From BJ22 sp021298375 (GTDB lineage: Bacteria; Planctomycetota; Planctomycetia; Pirellulales; Pirellulaceae), in contig JBKDOL010000132.1 in the NCBI GenBank assembly GCA_046343015.1, forward strand, positions 1 through 64,000: a stretch of DNA of 64,000 nucleotides, read 5' to 3'. The notes under the pieces are model-generated. The model did no database searches, was not told where the DNA came from, and was given only the letters and a program-made list of their open reading frames with translations. The number at the start of each line of letters is the position of its first letter. Position 1 is the stretch's first letter. Positions 25,505 to 32,745 of the stretch are shown here, one piece after another. A program made the translations under genes and the position numbers.

Positions 25505-26926
25505 ATGAATCTCCCCTCGGCTGCCGAAGTTTTTGCATCTGCATCGCAGGGGCAGACCGGTCAGGTGCAGGGTGCGAAGGAGACCGCCACTGTCGCTGTG
25601 CTCGGCGATCGGTCTGGTGGTCCGGGTGCTGCTCCGGCGGCAACTCTGTCGCCTTTCGGTTCTCCGGCCGAAGAGCGGCATAACTTTGCCGTCATGAGTT
25701 GGCACTCGGTTCTGATGCGGACCGCGTGGATCTTCAAAACGGAGAGTATCGTGATGCCGGCGATGCTCGATGCGCTCAGTGGAGCTGCTTGGATTCGCGG
25801 CTTCCTCCCGATGCTCAACCGGTTTGGACAGAGCGTGCCGCCGCTGCTCGCAGCCGGTTACGTTCGCGGGCTGCCTCGCAAGAAGTCGGCTCTGGCGACA
25901 ACCTCGCTCGGGATGGGACTCTCGTTCCTTGCGCTCTCAGCCCTCTGGCTGGTCAAGGACTCGTTGCCGTGGCTCGCAGTCACGGTGGCGATTCTCGCGC
26001 TCTACGCCTTGTTCTTTGCCCTGACCGGAATCAACCAGCTCATTTCCTCGACGTTGACCGGTAAAGTGATCCCGGTCCAGCGGCGCGGGCAGCTGATGCA
26101 ACTCTCCAGCAGTCTTGGTTCGGTGGTGGCGGTGAGCTGCGCGTGGGTGCTCTTGAGCTGGTGGTTACGGCCCGGTGGCGGAAACTTCGCCGCCGTGTTC
26201 GCGTTCGCCGGCGGGCTGTTTGTGGTTGCAGGTGCCGTTGCGTGGTGGTTTCGCGAGGCAGTCGACGAACCCCATGCGGCGGCCTTCAAGCCGCGGCAAC
26301 TCGTGGCGGACGCCTGGTCCACCCTGCATGGTGACTCGAACTTCCGGCTGCTGGCGGTGATTGCCGCGCTGTTCGGAGCGATGATGACCCTGTTTCCCCA
26401 TTATCAGGATGTCGGCCGGACCCGTTTAGGTTTGGGCTTGGACAGCCTCGTTCCCTGGATCATCGCGCAGAACATCGGAGTTGCTGCTTTCAGTCTGCCT
26501 GCGGGCTGGATTGCGGACCGGGTCGGCAATCGTCGCGTCTTGAAGTGGCTGATGGCGGGACTCTGCCTGGTGCCGGTGCTCGCTCTGGTGTTGTCTTCCA
26601 GCGGAGCCGCGGGGCAACGCTGGTTTTGGCTGGTATTCGCCTTCCTCGGGCTCAGCCCGGTAACGATCCGGACGTTTAACAACTACACGCTGGAGTTGGT
26701 TGAACGCCCTGATCATCCGCGCTATATTGCGATGTTGAACCTGGCGATGGCTGGGCCGGGAGTACTCGCCTCGCTTCTGGTCGGAGCCGCGATCGACCTC
26801 TTTGGCTACGAATCGACTTTCTCGGTAATCGTGATCTTTCAATTTGTCGGTTACCTTCTTTGCTTTCGTTTGATTGAACCGCGGCGGCGGCATCTGCACG
26901 GCGTGCACTGGCCACCGGGGCAGTAG
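25505..26926 (+). CDS. Major facilitator superfamily transporter
   Basis: 473 aa from ATG 25505; the start is uncertain because the first 60 residues are Ala/Gly/Thr-rich and lack membrane helices, and ATG 25695 is another candidate. The core shows about 10-12 hydrophobic helices, such as LGMGLSFLALSALWLVK, AVTVAILALYALFFALTGI and VFAFAGGLFVVAGAVAWWF, and an MFS-like loop GWIADRVGNRRVLKW between helices. The substrate is unknown. No neighbouring biosynthetic genes suggest a cargo. Confidence 0.82.
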   Translation: MNLPSAAEVFASASQGQTGQVQGAKETATVAVLGDRSGGPGAAPAATLSPFGSPAEERHNFAVMSWHSVLMRTAWIFKTESIVMPAMLDALSGAAWIRGFLPMLNRFGQSVPPLLAAGYVRGLPRKKSALATTSLGMGLSFLALSALWLVKDSLPWLAVTVAILALYALFFALTGINQLISSTLTGKVIPVQRRGQLMQLSSSLGSVVAVSCAWVLLSWWLRPGGGNFAAVFAFAGGLFVVAGAVAWWFREAVDEPHAAAFKPRQLVADAWSTLHGDSNFRLLAVIAALFGAMMTLFPHYQDVGRTRLGLGLDSLVPWIIAQNIGVAAFSLPAGWIADRVGNRRVLKWLMAGLCLVPVLALVLSSSGAAGQRWFWLVFAFLGLSPVTIRTFNNYTLELVERPDHPRYIAMLNLAMAGPGVLASLLVGAAIDLFGYESTFSVIVIFQFVGYLLCFRLIEPRRRHLHGVHWPPGQ

Positions 26927-27062
26927 TTGCCGGGCGAATCGCCGTGAACTGCGGCAGGCTCTCGTTTCAAGTGCCGCGCCTCGCGACTCACCCCCGCGAA
27001 TACCACGTTCCCCGGAAAAAAAGCGATTTCTTCGAACCATTGGCCGCTCGGGGAAAGATTTG

Positions 27063-27092
27063 TTGACACCCGCTTTCGCTTTCTGCGATACT
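27063..27092 (+). promoter_or_regulatory. Sigma-70-type promoter of the metal-binding protein gene
   Basis: A perfect -35 TTGACA (27063-27068) and -10 GATACT (27087-27092) are separated by 18 nt. Transcription would start near 27099, leaving a leader of about 160 nt before the ATG at 27262. The leader contains a short hairpin around 27187-27210 (CTCCC/GGGAG) and RBS CCGGAGAG. Confidence 0.7.
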
Positions 27093-27261
27093 TTCAGGAC
27101 GCGAGCCGGACGCACCTGGTCGCTGCGGTCCAACCGAGGCGGTTAAGCAGGAGTGTTTTTTACGGCTCCAATACGTTGAGTGTGGCTCCCTCCGTTTCGG
27201 GAGGCACCTTAAAATTCGTCTCAGACAATCCCGTCAGGATTTTTCTTCCGGAGAGTATGCA

Positions 27262-27717
27262 ATGTTGAAGTCCCTGTTGGCCGCAATGGCCGTTGGTTTG
27301 TTGGCGTTCGTGGGTGGTGGCGATGACACCGTCAAGCTGGACGGCGTCAAGTGCATCATGATGCCGAACAAGGCCGCCAAGGCTGAAAAGTCAATCGATT
27401 ATCGCGGTGCCAAGGTTTACCTCTGCTGCGACGGCTGCGTCAAGAAATTCAAGGCAGACGATGCCAAGATTTCGACTATGGCCAATCATCAGCTGGCCCT
27501 GACCGGCCAGTTCACTCAGAAGGCTTGCCCGATTTCGGGCGGCGCCGCCAAGGACGACCAGAGCCTGGACGTCGGTGGCGTGAAGGTTAACTTCTGCTGC
27601 GGCAACTGCAAAGGCAAAGTCGAAAAGGCTGCCGACCTCGCTGAAAAGGCAAAGCTCTGCTTTGGTAATGAAGCCTTCGACAAAGGCTTCGAAGCCAAGA
27701 AGAAGGCCTCGAAGTAG
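27262..27717 (+). CDS. Exported double TRASH/YHS-like metal-binding protein
   Basis: 151 aa with an N-terminal hydrophobic signal (LKSLLAAMAVGLLAFVGG). Two similar cysteine modules follow: VKCIMMPNK..YRGAKVYLCCDGCVKKF and KACPISGGA..VGGVKVNFCCGNCKGKV. Each has a single Cys, then CCxxC and a following basic helix, as in YHS/TRASH-type metal-binding domains that bind soft or transition metals. The C-terminus is Lys-rich. Role inferred: periplasmic metal sequestration or delivery. It has its own promoter with a long leader and is closed by a strong terminator. Confidence 0.8.
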   Translation: MLKSLLAAMAVGLLAFVGGGDDTVKLDGVKCIMMPNKAAKAEKSIDYRGAKVYLCCDGCVKKFKADDAKISTMANHQLALTGQFTQKACPISGGAAKDDQSLDVGGVKVNFCCGNCKGKVEKAADLAEKAKLCFGNEAFDKGFEAKKKASK

Positions 27718-27725
27718 CCGCTTGG

Positions 27726-27761
27726 TTGCTCGCTCAGTTGCTCGCTCAGTTGCTCGCTCAG
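27726..27761. repeat. Three perfect 12-bp repeats
   Basis: Three tandem copies of ttgctcgctcag start 8 nt after the stop of the metal-binding protein gene and precede its terminator. Confidence 0.95.
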
Positions 27762-27800
27762 TGCAAAGGGCAACCTGCTTGAAGTTCGAACGAACTGCAA

Positions 27801-27832
27801 AGCCCGGGAGCGGAAGCTGCCGGGCTTTTCTT
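27801..27832 (+). terminator. Intrinsic terminator of the metal-binding protein gene
   Basis: AGCCCGG (27801-27807) pairs with CCGGGCT (27820-27826), followed by TTTTCTTT. The remaining gap up to 28105 shows no gene. Confidence 0.85.
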
Positions 27833-28105
27833 TGCTAGCACCGAGGGTCAACGGGCGGGAACAGATCGGATTGGGCTAGGGCAAAGCTGTGGGTTGGGCG
27901 ATACTGGGACCGTGTTTCCAGCCTGTGGCTTGGCCGGAAGCTTTGCGGCGGTCAGACCGCCTGCCGGCTATCCGGCCTTCCACCGGAGCAACTGCGGTGC
28001 GGTTGGTTTGGCCTGGAAGTTCGAGAGCCTGGTGTCAGGGTTGAGGTTTCGAACAGGTCGGGAATCCGTTCGCAAGCTTGCGAACGTTGAGCAGAGAGAG
28101 CAAGG

Positions 28106-29314
28106 ATGCGGATCTTTTTTTCAGTCGGCGAACCGAGTGGCGACCTGCATGCCTCGAATCTGATTCGTCGGTTGCGGCAGCAGGTTCCGGAAATGGAATG
28201 CGTCGGGCTGGGCGGGCCGAAAATGGCGGCGGCCGGGTGCGAACTGGTCCGCGACCTGACGACTCTGGCTGTGATGGGATTTTCACAAGTCGTCGTGCAT
28301 CTCCGAGAGTTCTTTCGGATTCTGGCTGAGGCCGAGGCCTACCTCGATGCCCATCCTGTCGACGCGGTGGTGCTGGTCGACTTTCCCGGATTCAATTGGC
28401 ATTTGGCTCGGAAAGCCAAACAGCGGGGGATCCCGGTGTATTACTACGGCGTGCCCCAGATGTGGGCTTGGGCCCCGTGGCGGGTGCGGAAGTTGCGGCG
28501 GCTGGTCGATCTGGCGATTTGCAAGTTACCGTTTGAGCCCGAGTGGTTTGCCCGCCGCGGATGTCAGGCGGAATATGTTGGCCATCCCTTCTTTGACCAG
28601 TTGTCCAGCCAAACGTATGACGAGTCGTTTGTCGCGGAACAGAGCGAGGGAGCGGGCCCTTTGTTATTGTTGCTGCCAGGGTCGCGCAATCAGGAGGTCA
28701 AGACTCACTGGCCGATGTTGAGGAGTGCTGCCGAACAATGCTTGCGCGAGCATCCGAACTTGCGCGTTGCGGTGGGATGTTATCGCCAGTCTCAGTTTGA
28801 GCAAATCGATCGCGAGTTGCGTGCAGAAGGATCGGCAATCACGGCGCACTGGAATCGGACACCCGAATTGATGCGCGCGGCCGATGTTTGCCTGGCCTGC
28901 AGCGGCTCGGTCTCGCTGGAGCTGATGTACCATCGATTGCCGACGATCATCGTTTATCGGGTCTCGCGGCTGATGAATTTTTTCAAGAACCTGTTCCTCC
29001 GTTGTCGCTACATCACGCTGGTGAATTTGATGGCCAGCGATTCGATTGAGCGGACCAAGTGGCAGACCTATTGGCCGGACGCGGTGGGATCTAGCGATGT
29101 GCCGATGCCTGAATACTTGACGCGCCGCGATTGTTCGCAGGAGCTGGCACGGCGGGCCAGCGATCTGATCGCTCGTCCTCAGGAACGGGAACGGCGCCGC
29201 ACTTGGCTTGGAAAGCTGAAGGAGCAGTTTGCGATTCCGGGAGCCTCGGAACGGGCGGCGGAGTTGATCCTCCAGCGGCTGGGGCGGAAGGCTGCGCAGC
29301 GCCGCGCGGCCTGA
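28106..29314 (+). CDS. lpxB: Lipid-A-disaccharide synthase LpxB
   Basis: 402 aa, close to the family norm of about 380. Starts MRIFFSVGEPSGDLHA, the LpxB signature (GExSGD). Later conserved blocks are VLVDFPGFNWHLARKAK, VYYYGVPQMWAWAPWR, CKLPFEPEWF, YVGHPFFD, LLLPGSRNQEV, ACSGSVSLELM and IVYRVSRLM. It joins UDP-diacylglucosamine and lipid X to lipid A disaccharide at the inner membrane. The C-terminus carries an extra Arg/Ala-rich tail (RKAAQRRAA). No other lpx gene is adjacent. It indicates that this cell makes lipid A. Confidence 0.96.
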   Translation: MRIFFSVGEPSGDLHASNLIRRLRQQVPEMECVGLGGPKMAAAGCELVRDLTTLAVMGFSQVVVHLREFFRILAEAEAYLDAHPVDAVVLVDFPGFNWHLARKAKQRGIPVYYYGVPQMWAWAPWRVRKLRRLVDLAICKLPFEPEWFARRGCQAEYVGHPFFDQLSSQTYDESFVAEQSEGAGPLLLLLPGSRNQEVKTHWPMLRSAAEQCLREHPNLRVAVGCYRQSQFEQIDRELRAEGSAITAHWNRTPELMRAADVCLACSGSVSLELMYHRLPTIIVYRVSRLMNFFKNLFLRCRYITLVNLMASDSIERTKWQTYWPDAVGSSDVPMPEYLTRRDCSQELARRASDLIARPQERERRRTWLGKLKEQFAIPGASERAAELILQRLGRKAAQRRAA

Positions 29315-29419
29315 GGCGGAGGGGAACGCGGAAATGGGGAGGGGACAAGCGCTGAGGCTTGGCACTGCTGATTGTTTTGACTTTTCCCGGCTCCAGCTGG
29401 GCGCTGCCGGGCTTGGGCT

Positions 29420-29487
29420 CATGAAGCCGCGCTCCGTTGCGGAAGCCGCGATGCGGAAGCCGCGGTGGTAAAGCCGCGGTGCTGAAG
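29420..29487. repeat. Imperfect gaagccgcg repeats
   Basis: Four to five copies of a unit near gaagccgcggtgc, 10-16 bp long and variably spaced, lie between lpxB and the site-2-protease gene. The remainder of 29315-29639 contains no gene I can support. Confidence 0.8.
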
Positions 29488-29639
29488 CGAGAATTTCGCT
29501 TTTTCCCGGCGGGTATCCCGCTGCGGTGGAGCCGACCCGCATTCCGGCAAACTTCGGCCCGGGGGTGCTGGGGGAACGGCAGTTCAGCGGCTATCTTCAT
29601 GGGATTGAATCCCTGCCTCACAGTGCCGATGGTAACAGC

Positions 29640-30422
29640 ATGTTTTTGGCCGAGCCCCAACCGACTGGATTTGACCTGCGGTTTCAGATTTTTGGATTTC
29701 CGGTCCGAGTGCATCCGGCTTTTTTTCTGATGCCGCTGATTCTCGGCGGCAGCTTGTTGCAGGGTGACAATCCGGGAAGTACCGGGGTGAATTTCCTGGT
29801 GTTGACCGCGGTTTTTTTCGTGGCGATTCTGGTGCATGAATTGGGGCACGCTTTTGCGATGCGATACTTCGGTGAATCGGCCTCGATTGTGCTGTACTGG
29901 ATGGGTGGGCTGGCGATCCCGAATATGGGCCGCTGGAATGCGGGCCGCGCCCGGCCGCGGACACCTTACTCCCAATTGATCATTTCTGCGGCAGGCCCTT
30001 TGGCGGGGATCCTCCTGGGGTTGGTGCTGGTCGCGGTGCTGGTCGCCATGGGGGGGAAGATTGTCTGGGAGACCGTCCTGGTTTTTCCGATTCCCATGCC
30101 TGACCTGCGGGCAACTGCCTTTGCCGACAATCAGGCGATGTGGGTGCTGATGACTTCGGGAATGTTTTCCTGTTTTTTCTGGAACCTGCTCAACCTCGCT
30201 CCGGTCCTGCCGCTGGATGGCGGGCGGATCCTGCAGTCGATTTTGACGATCTTCGACCCCTGGAATGGCACGCGAACCTGCTTGGTTGTTTCGATGATCA
30301 CGGCAGGTGCCTTGGCTCTTCTCAGTCTGAGCAATAACGCCCAGTTTGGTGCCTTCTTTTTCGGCTTCATGGCCTTTGAGAGTTTCCAGGCGTTGCAGAG
30401 TTATGGCGGTGGGAGACGCTGA
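29640..30422 (+). CDS. Site-2-protease family (M50) membrane metalloprotease
   Basis: 260 aa from ATG 29640 (MFLAEPQPTGFDLRFQIFG); a GTG at 29526 would add a leader without hydrophobic character. The zinc motif HELGH (HExxH) sits in the helix VFFVAILVHELGHAFAM, and the third ligand region NLAPVLPLDGGR matches NxxPxxxxDG. Five to six membrane helices form a minimal core with no PDZ or CBS domain. Family members cleave transmembrane segments of regulators such as anti-sigma factors; no obvious substrate is encoded nearby. Confidence 0.88.
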   Translation: MFLAEPQPTGFDLRFQIFGFPVRVHPAFFLMPLILGGSLLQGDNPGSTGVNFLVLTAVFFVAILVHELGHAFAMRYFGESASIVLYWMGGLAIPNMGRWNAGRARPRTPYSQLIISAAGPLAGILLGLVLVAVLVAMGGKIVWETVLVFPIPMPDLRATAFADNQAMWVLMTSGMFSCFFWNLLNLAPVLPLDGGRILQSILTIFDPWNGTRTCLVVSMITAGALALLSLSNNAQFGAFFFGFMAFESFQALQSYGGGRR

Positions 30423-30475
30423 CCGTGGTAACTCTGTTCTTCCGCAGCTTGGTCGGGATTCGGGGAGCGAATGGT

Positions 30476-31654
30476 TCATTCCAGGTCCAGACAAAGCAGT
30501 TCTCGGCCATAACGGACGAACAGTCTCCGGCCGACCAGGGCAGGATGCGCATGGGTTTCGATCGAGTCGTCGGTTCCCAACCGACACCTGCCCAGTTCAC
30601 GATATTCTGTGCCTGCGGTATCAATCAGAATCAAATCGCCCGATTGCGTCAGGATGAGAGCGCGAGTGCCAGCGCCAATGATCGAACCATAACCGCCGTA
30701 TTCGTCGGCGTCGTTAGTCCAGACCGGTTGGAGGGTAGTGGCCTCGAGGCAATGTAACCCATTCCAGATCCCCAGCAACCTCTCTCCCAACAGCACGGGG
30801 GAATGGGTGTCCGGTGCCAGCTCGGCATATGCGGCGGCTGGCTCACCGGCCGGTCCAGTCGCAGCGAGCTCATAACGCCGCGTTCCGTTGTTCTCCGTCG
30901 ACAACCACAACTGCTGGCCTTGAATGAGGGGGGTGGGCACGTGAAAGTCGCCGGTGTGCCGGGGACGTAGGGTCCAGAGTCTTTTGCCGGTTGCTGCGTC
31001 CCAGCCTCCGAGTGATTTGGCGTCATAGCCAATAAGCTCTCCGCCGCTGGGTGTCTGGCGGAAGACAAAAGACGAATAGGCAATCCCTTCAGTGCCGCAG
31101 CGCCAGAGTTCTTGGCCATCGCTGGCGGAAAGGCAGATCAGATTGGCACCCGGGGCCGTCGTCTGCAGCAACAACTTGCCCTCCCAAGCCAGAGGCGAGC
31201 CGCAGTAGCCCCAGGTTGGCAGTTCGCCTGGGTACTCGGCTTGCAGGTCCCGTCGCCACTGGATCTCGCCAGACTCCGGCGCGACGGAGATTAAATGCCC
31301 AAATGCTCCCAGCAGAATGACTCTGTCGGCCAGCAGCAAGGGAGTCGCACGGGGCGCATTCCCGTAGTCCAGTTCACCAGGGGCGGGCTGGAGTATTTGC
31401 CAGCGACGACGGCCAGTTTGGGAATCAAAAGCTTGATAAAAGTCACTTTGATCGAGTGGGTCGCGGCCGCTGACCACGACCAACCGCTCGTCGGCGGCCA
31501 AACCTCCCAAGCTGTCGCTGGTCAGTTTCTTGCGCCATGCGATCACCGGCTCACTGGCGAGTCGGTCCGGCAATTCCGAGGCAATCGCATCGCGATTCGC
31601 GCCGCGCCACTGAGACCAAGTCGCCGCCGACGGCGCGGTCGCAAAAGTCAGTTC
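30476..31654 (-). CDS. PQQ-like beta-propeller, probably expressed as C-terminal part of a frameshift fusion
   Basis: The open frame codes for WD/PQQ-type blades: WSQWRGANRDAIASELP (typical first blade), DSQTGRRRWQ, APESGEIQWRRDL, SASDGQELWR and DAATGKRLWTLRP. There is no ATG/GTG/TTG before the WSQWRG motif; the first usable codon (TTG at 31573) would delete it. The frame instead runs upstream, open, through the A9 run at the end of the PhnD-like gene (31655-31663), and stops only 33 nt or so before it. Via a -1 shift the propeller would form residues 314-705 of a secreted fusion. If not fused it has no signal peptide and no standard start. Confidence 0.7.
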   Translation of the reverse strand, partial: ELTFATAPSAATWSQWRGANRDAIASELPDRLASEPVIAWRKKLTSDSLGGLAADERLVVVSGRDPLDQSDFYQAFDSQTGRRRWQILQPAPGELDYGNAPRATPLLLADRVILLGAFGHLISVAPESGEIQWRRDLQAEYPGELPTWGYCGSPLAWEGKLLLQTTAPGANLICLSASDGQELWRCGTEGIAYSSFVFRQTPSGGELIGYDAKSLGGWDAATGKRLWTLRPRHTGDFHVPTPLIQGQQLWLSTENNGTRRYELAATGPAGEPAAAYAELAPDTHSPVLLGERLLGIWNGLHCLEATTLQPVWTNDADEYGGYGSIIGAGTRALILTQSGDLILIDTAGTEYRELGRCRLGTDDSIETHAHPALVGRRLFVRYGRELLCLDLE

Positions 31655-32595
31655 TTTTTTTTTGCAGCTGCTGCCGCGGCCGGAGCTTCAGTCCCAGCAC
31701 CACCAGCCGGCGTTTCCTGGCTCCCGGTGGGTACAAAGCCATTTCGGGTTTCCAGGGCGTCGAGCAGTTCCTTCTCGGTCGCTAAGGCCAGCAAGGCTTG
31801 GGCGACTTGTTGTCGCGTATCCTCTGACAACTCGAGACTGATAAACGCGGTTACAAAGGGAACCGGCTCGGATTCCCCTATGACCCGCAAATCCCCTTTT
31901 TGGATCGTTCCGCAACCTTCCAGCAACGGACGAGCATAACTGGAAATGACGGCAGCGCCATCTTCGCCTTCCTCCAGTTCCATCAGGTTGGTTGCCGCCG
32001 TGCTGCAAGCCTCACAGGTCTCCGGTTCGGCCGCCACCTCGATTCCCGATTTGCGTAACAGCGAGATGACGGCAGCCGACTTCTCTTCGGCATCAGGAGT
32101 GCCGAAAAAGATCCGATAGCCGGCCAAATCGGCGACCTTTTTGGCCCGGTCTTTGGCCCGCACCACGATCAGCCCGGATTGGGTAGTCGACCCATCCCGG
32201 CCTGTCAGGCTGGCGATTGGGGCGAAGTTGCGAGCTTCCGCTGCAGTATCATGCCGCACGACGGAGCATTTTCCGATGATAAGGTCGGCACGCCCTCCCG
32301 ATTCCTTCAATGCGGACTTCAAAGCGCCGGCCCAATAAACCTTGACTGGCCTCCCAAGTTTGGTCGACAGGAACGTTCCCAGCACCTCGTACTTTCGCTG
32401 GGCGTATCCCTTGACGCAGTCACAGGCGAGCGGGGCCGCCAGTGGGTCCATGACCACCAGGACGAACTCGTCGTCGCCATCGACTCCCGCCGGGCCAGCC
32501 TTGGCGGCCACTTCCTGAGCCGGCATCCCAGCGTGGAAACCGATTCCTCCAAGGCAGCAGCAGACCAGCACAAGTAGCAGGCGACGGGTAAGCAT
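31648..32595 (-). CDS. Exported PhnD/TauA-like periplasmic binding protein
   Basis: 315 aa with RBS GGAGTTGATTGC and a signal peptide (MLTRRLLLVLVCCCLGGIG). The mature region resembles the phosphonate/phosphite type-2 periplasmic binding fold: VLVVMDPLAAPLACDCVKGY, KVYWAGALKSALKESGGRADLIIGK, DLAGYRIFFGTPDAEEKS and GDLRVIGESEPVPFV. No permease or ATPase genes accompany it. The C-terminus is a low-complexity Ala/Lys tail ending at the A-run that may fuse it to the PQQ propeller. It is the second gene of a three-gene minus-strand group. Ligand unknown. Confidence 0.8.
   Translation of the reverse strand: MLTRRLLLVLVCCCLGGIGFHAGMPAQEVAAKAGPAGVDGDDEFVLVVMDPLAAPLACDCVKGYAQRKYEVLGTFLSTKLGRPVKVYWAGALKSALKESGGRADLIIGKCSVVRHDTAAEARNFAPIASLTGRDGSTTQSGLIVVRAKDRAKKVADLAGYRIFFGTPDAEEKSAAVISLLRKSGIEVAAEPETCEACSTAATNLMELEEGEDGAAVISSYARPLLEGCGTIQKGDLRVIGESEPVPFVTAFISLELSEDTRQQVAQALLALATEKELLDALETRNGFVPTGSQETPAGGAGTEAPAAAAAAKKKN
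31654..31663 (-). promoter_or_regulatory. Candidate -1 frameshift or slippage site
   Basis: Nine A residues on the minus strand followed by G contain, in the reading frame of the PhnD-like gene, the heptamer A AAA AAG, the slippery sequence of E. coli dnaX. The frame-zero stop TGA follows after one more codon (31648-31650). Slipping by -1, or adding one A during transcription, enters the PQQ frame. An indel in the homopolymer in the assembly would have the same appearance. Confidence 0.55.
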
Positions 32596-32745
32596 GCAAT
32601 CAACTCCAGCGTGTGAGACAAATTAACCCGGTGAACGACGGTAAAGACAAACAATCAATTAAGGAATTTCAGCGCTGCGTCACCCCCGACGACGAACGGC
32701 GCGCGGGGGAAGACTCGCGGGAGCCACAAGCAAGTGCTCTAGCGG

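Noticed and set aside
29091..30587. 498-codon minus-strand frame over the lpxB end and the protease gene
   Set aside because: Pro/Arg/Gln-rich, no domain, and it covers two well supported genes on the other strand.
31575..31648. CTG or ATT as the start codon of the PQQ propeller
   Set aside because: Such starts are rare and no ribosome site is present; the propeller also lacks a signal peptide in that case, so frame fusion through the A-run is the better explanation.
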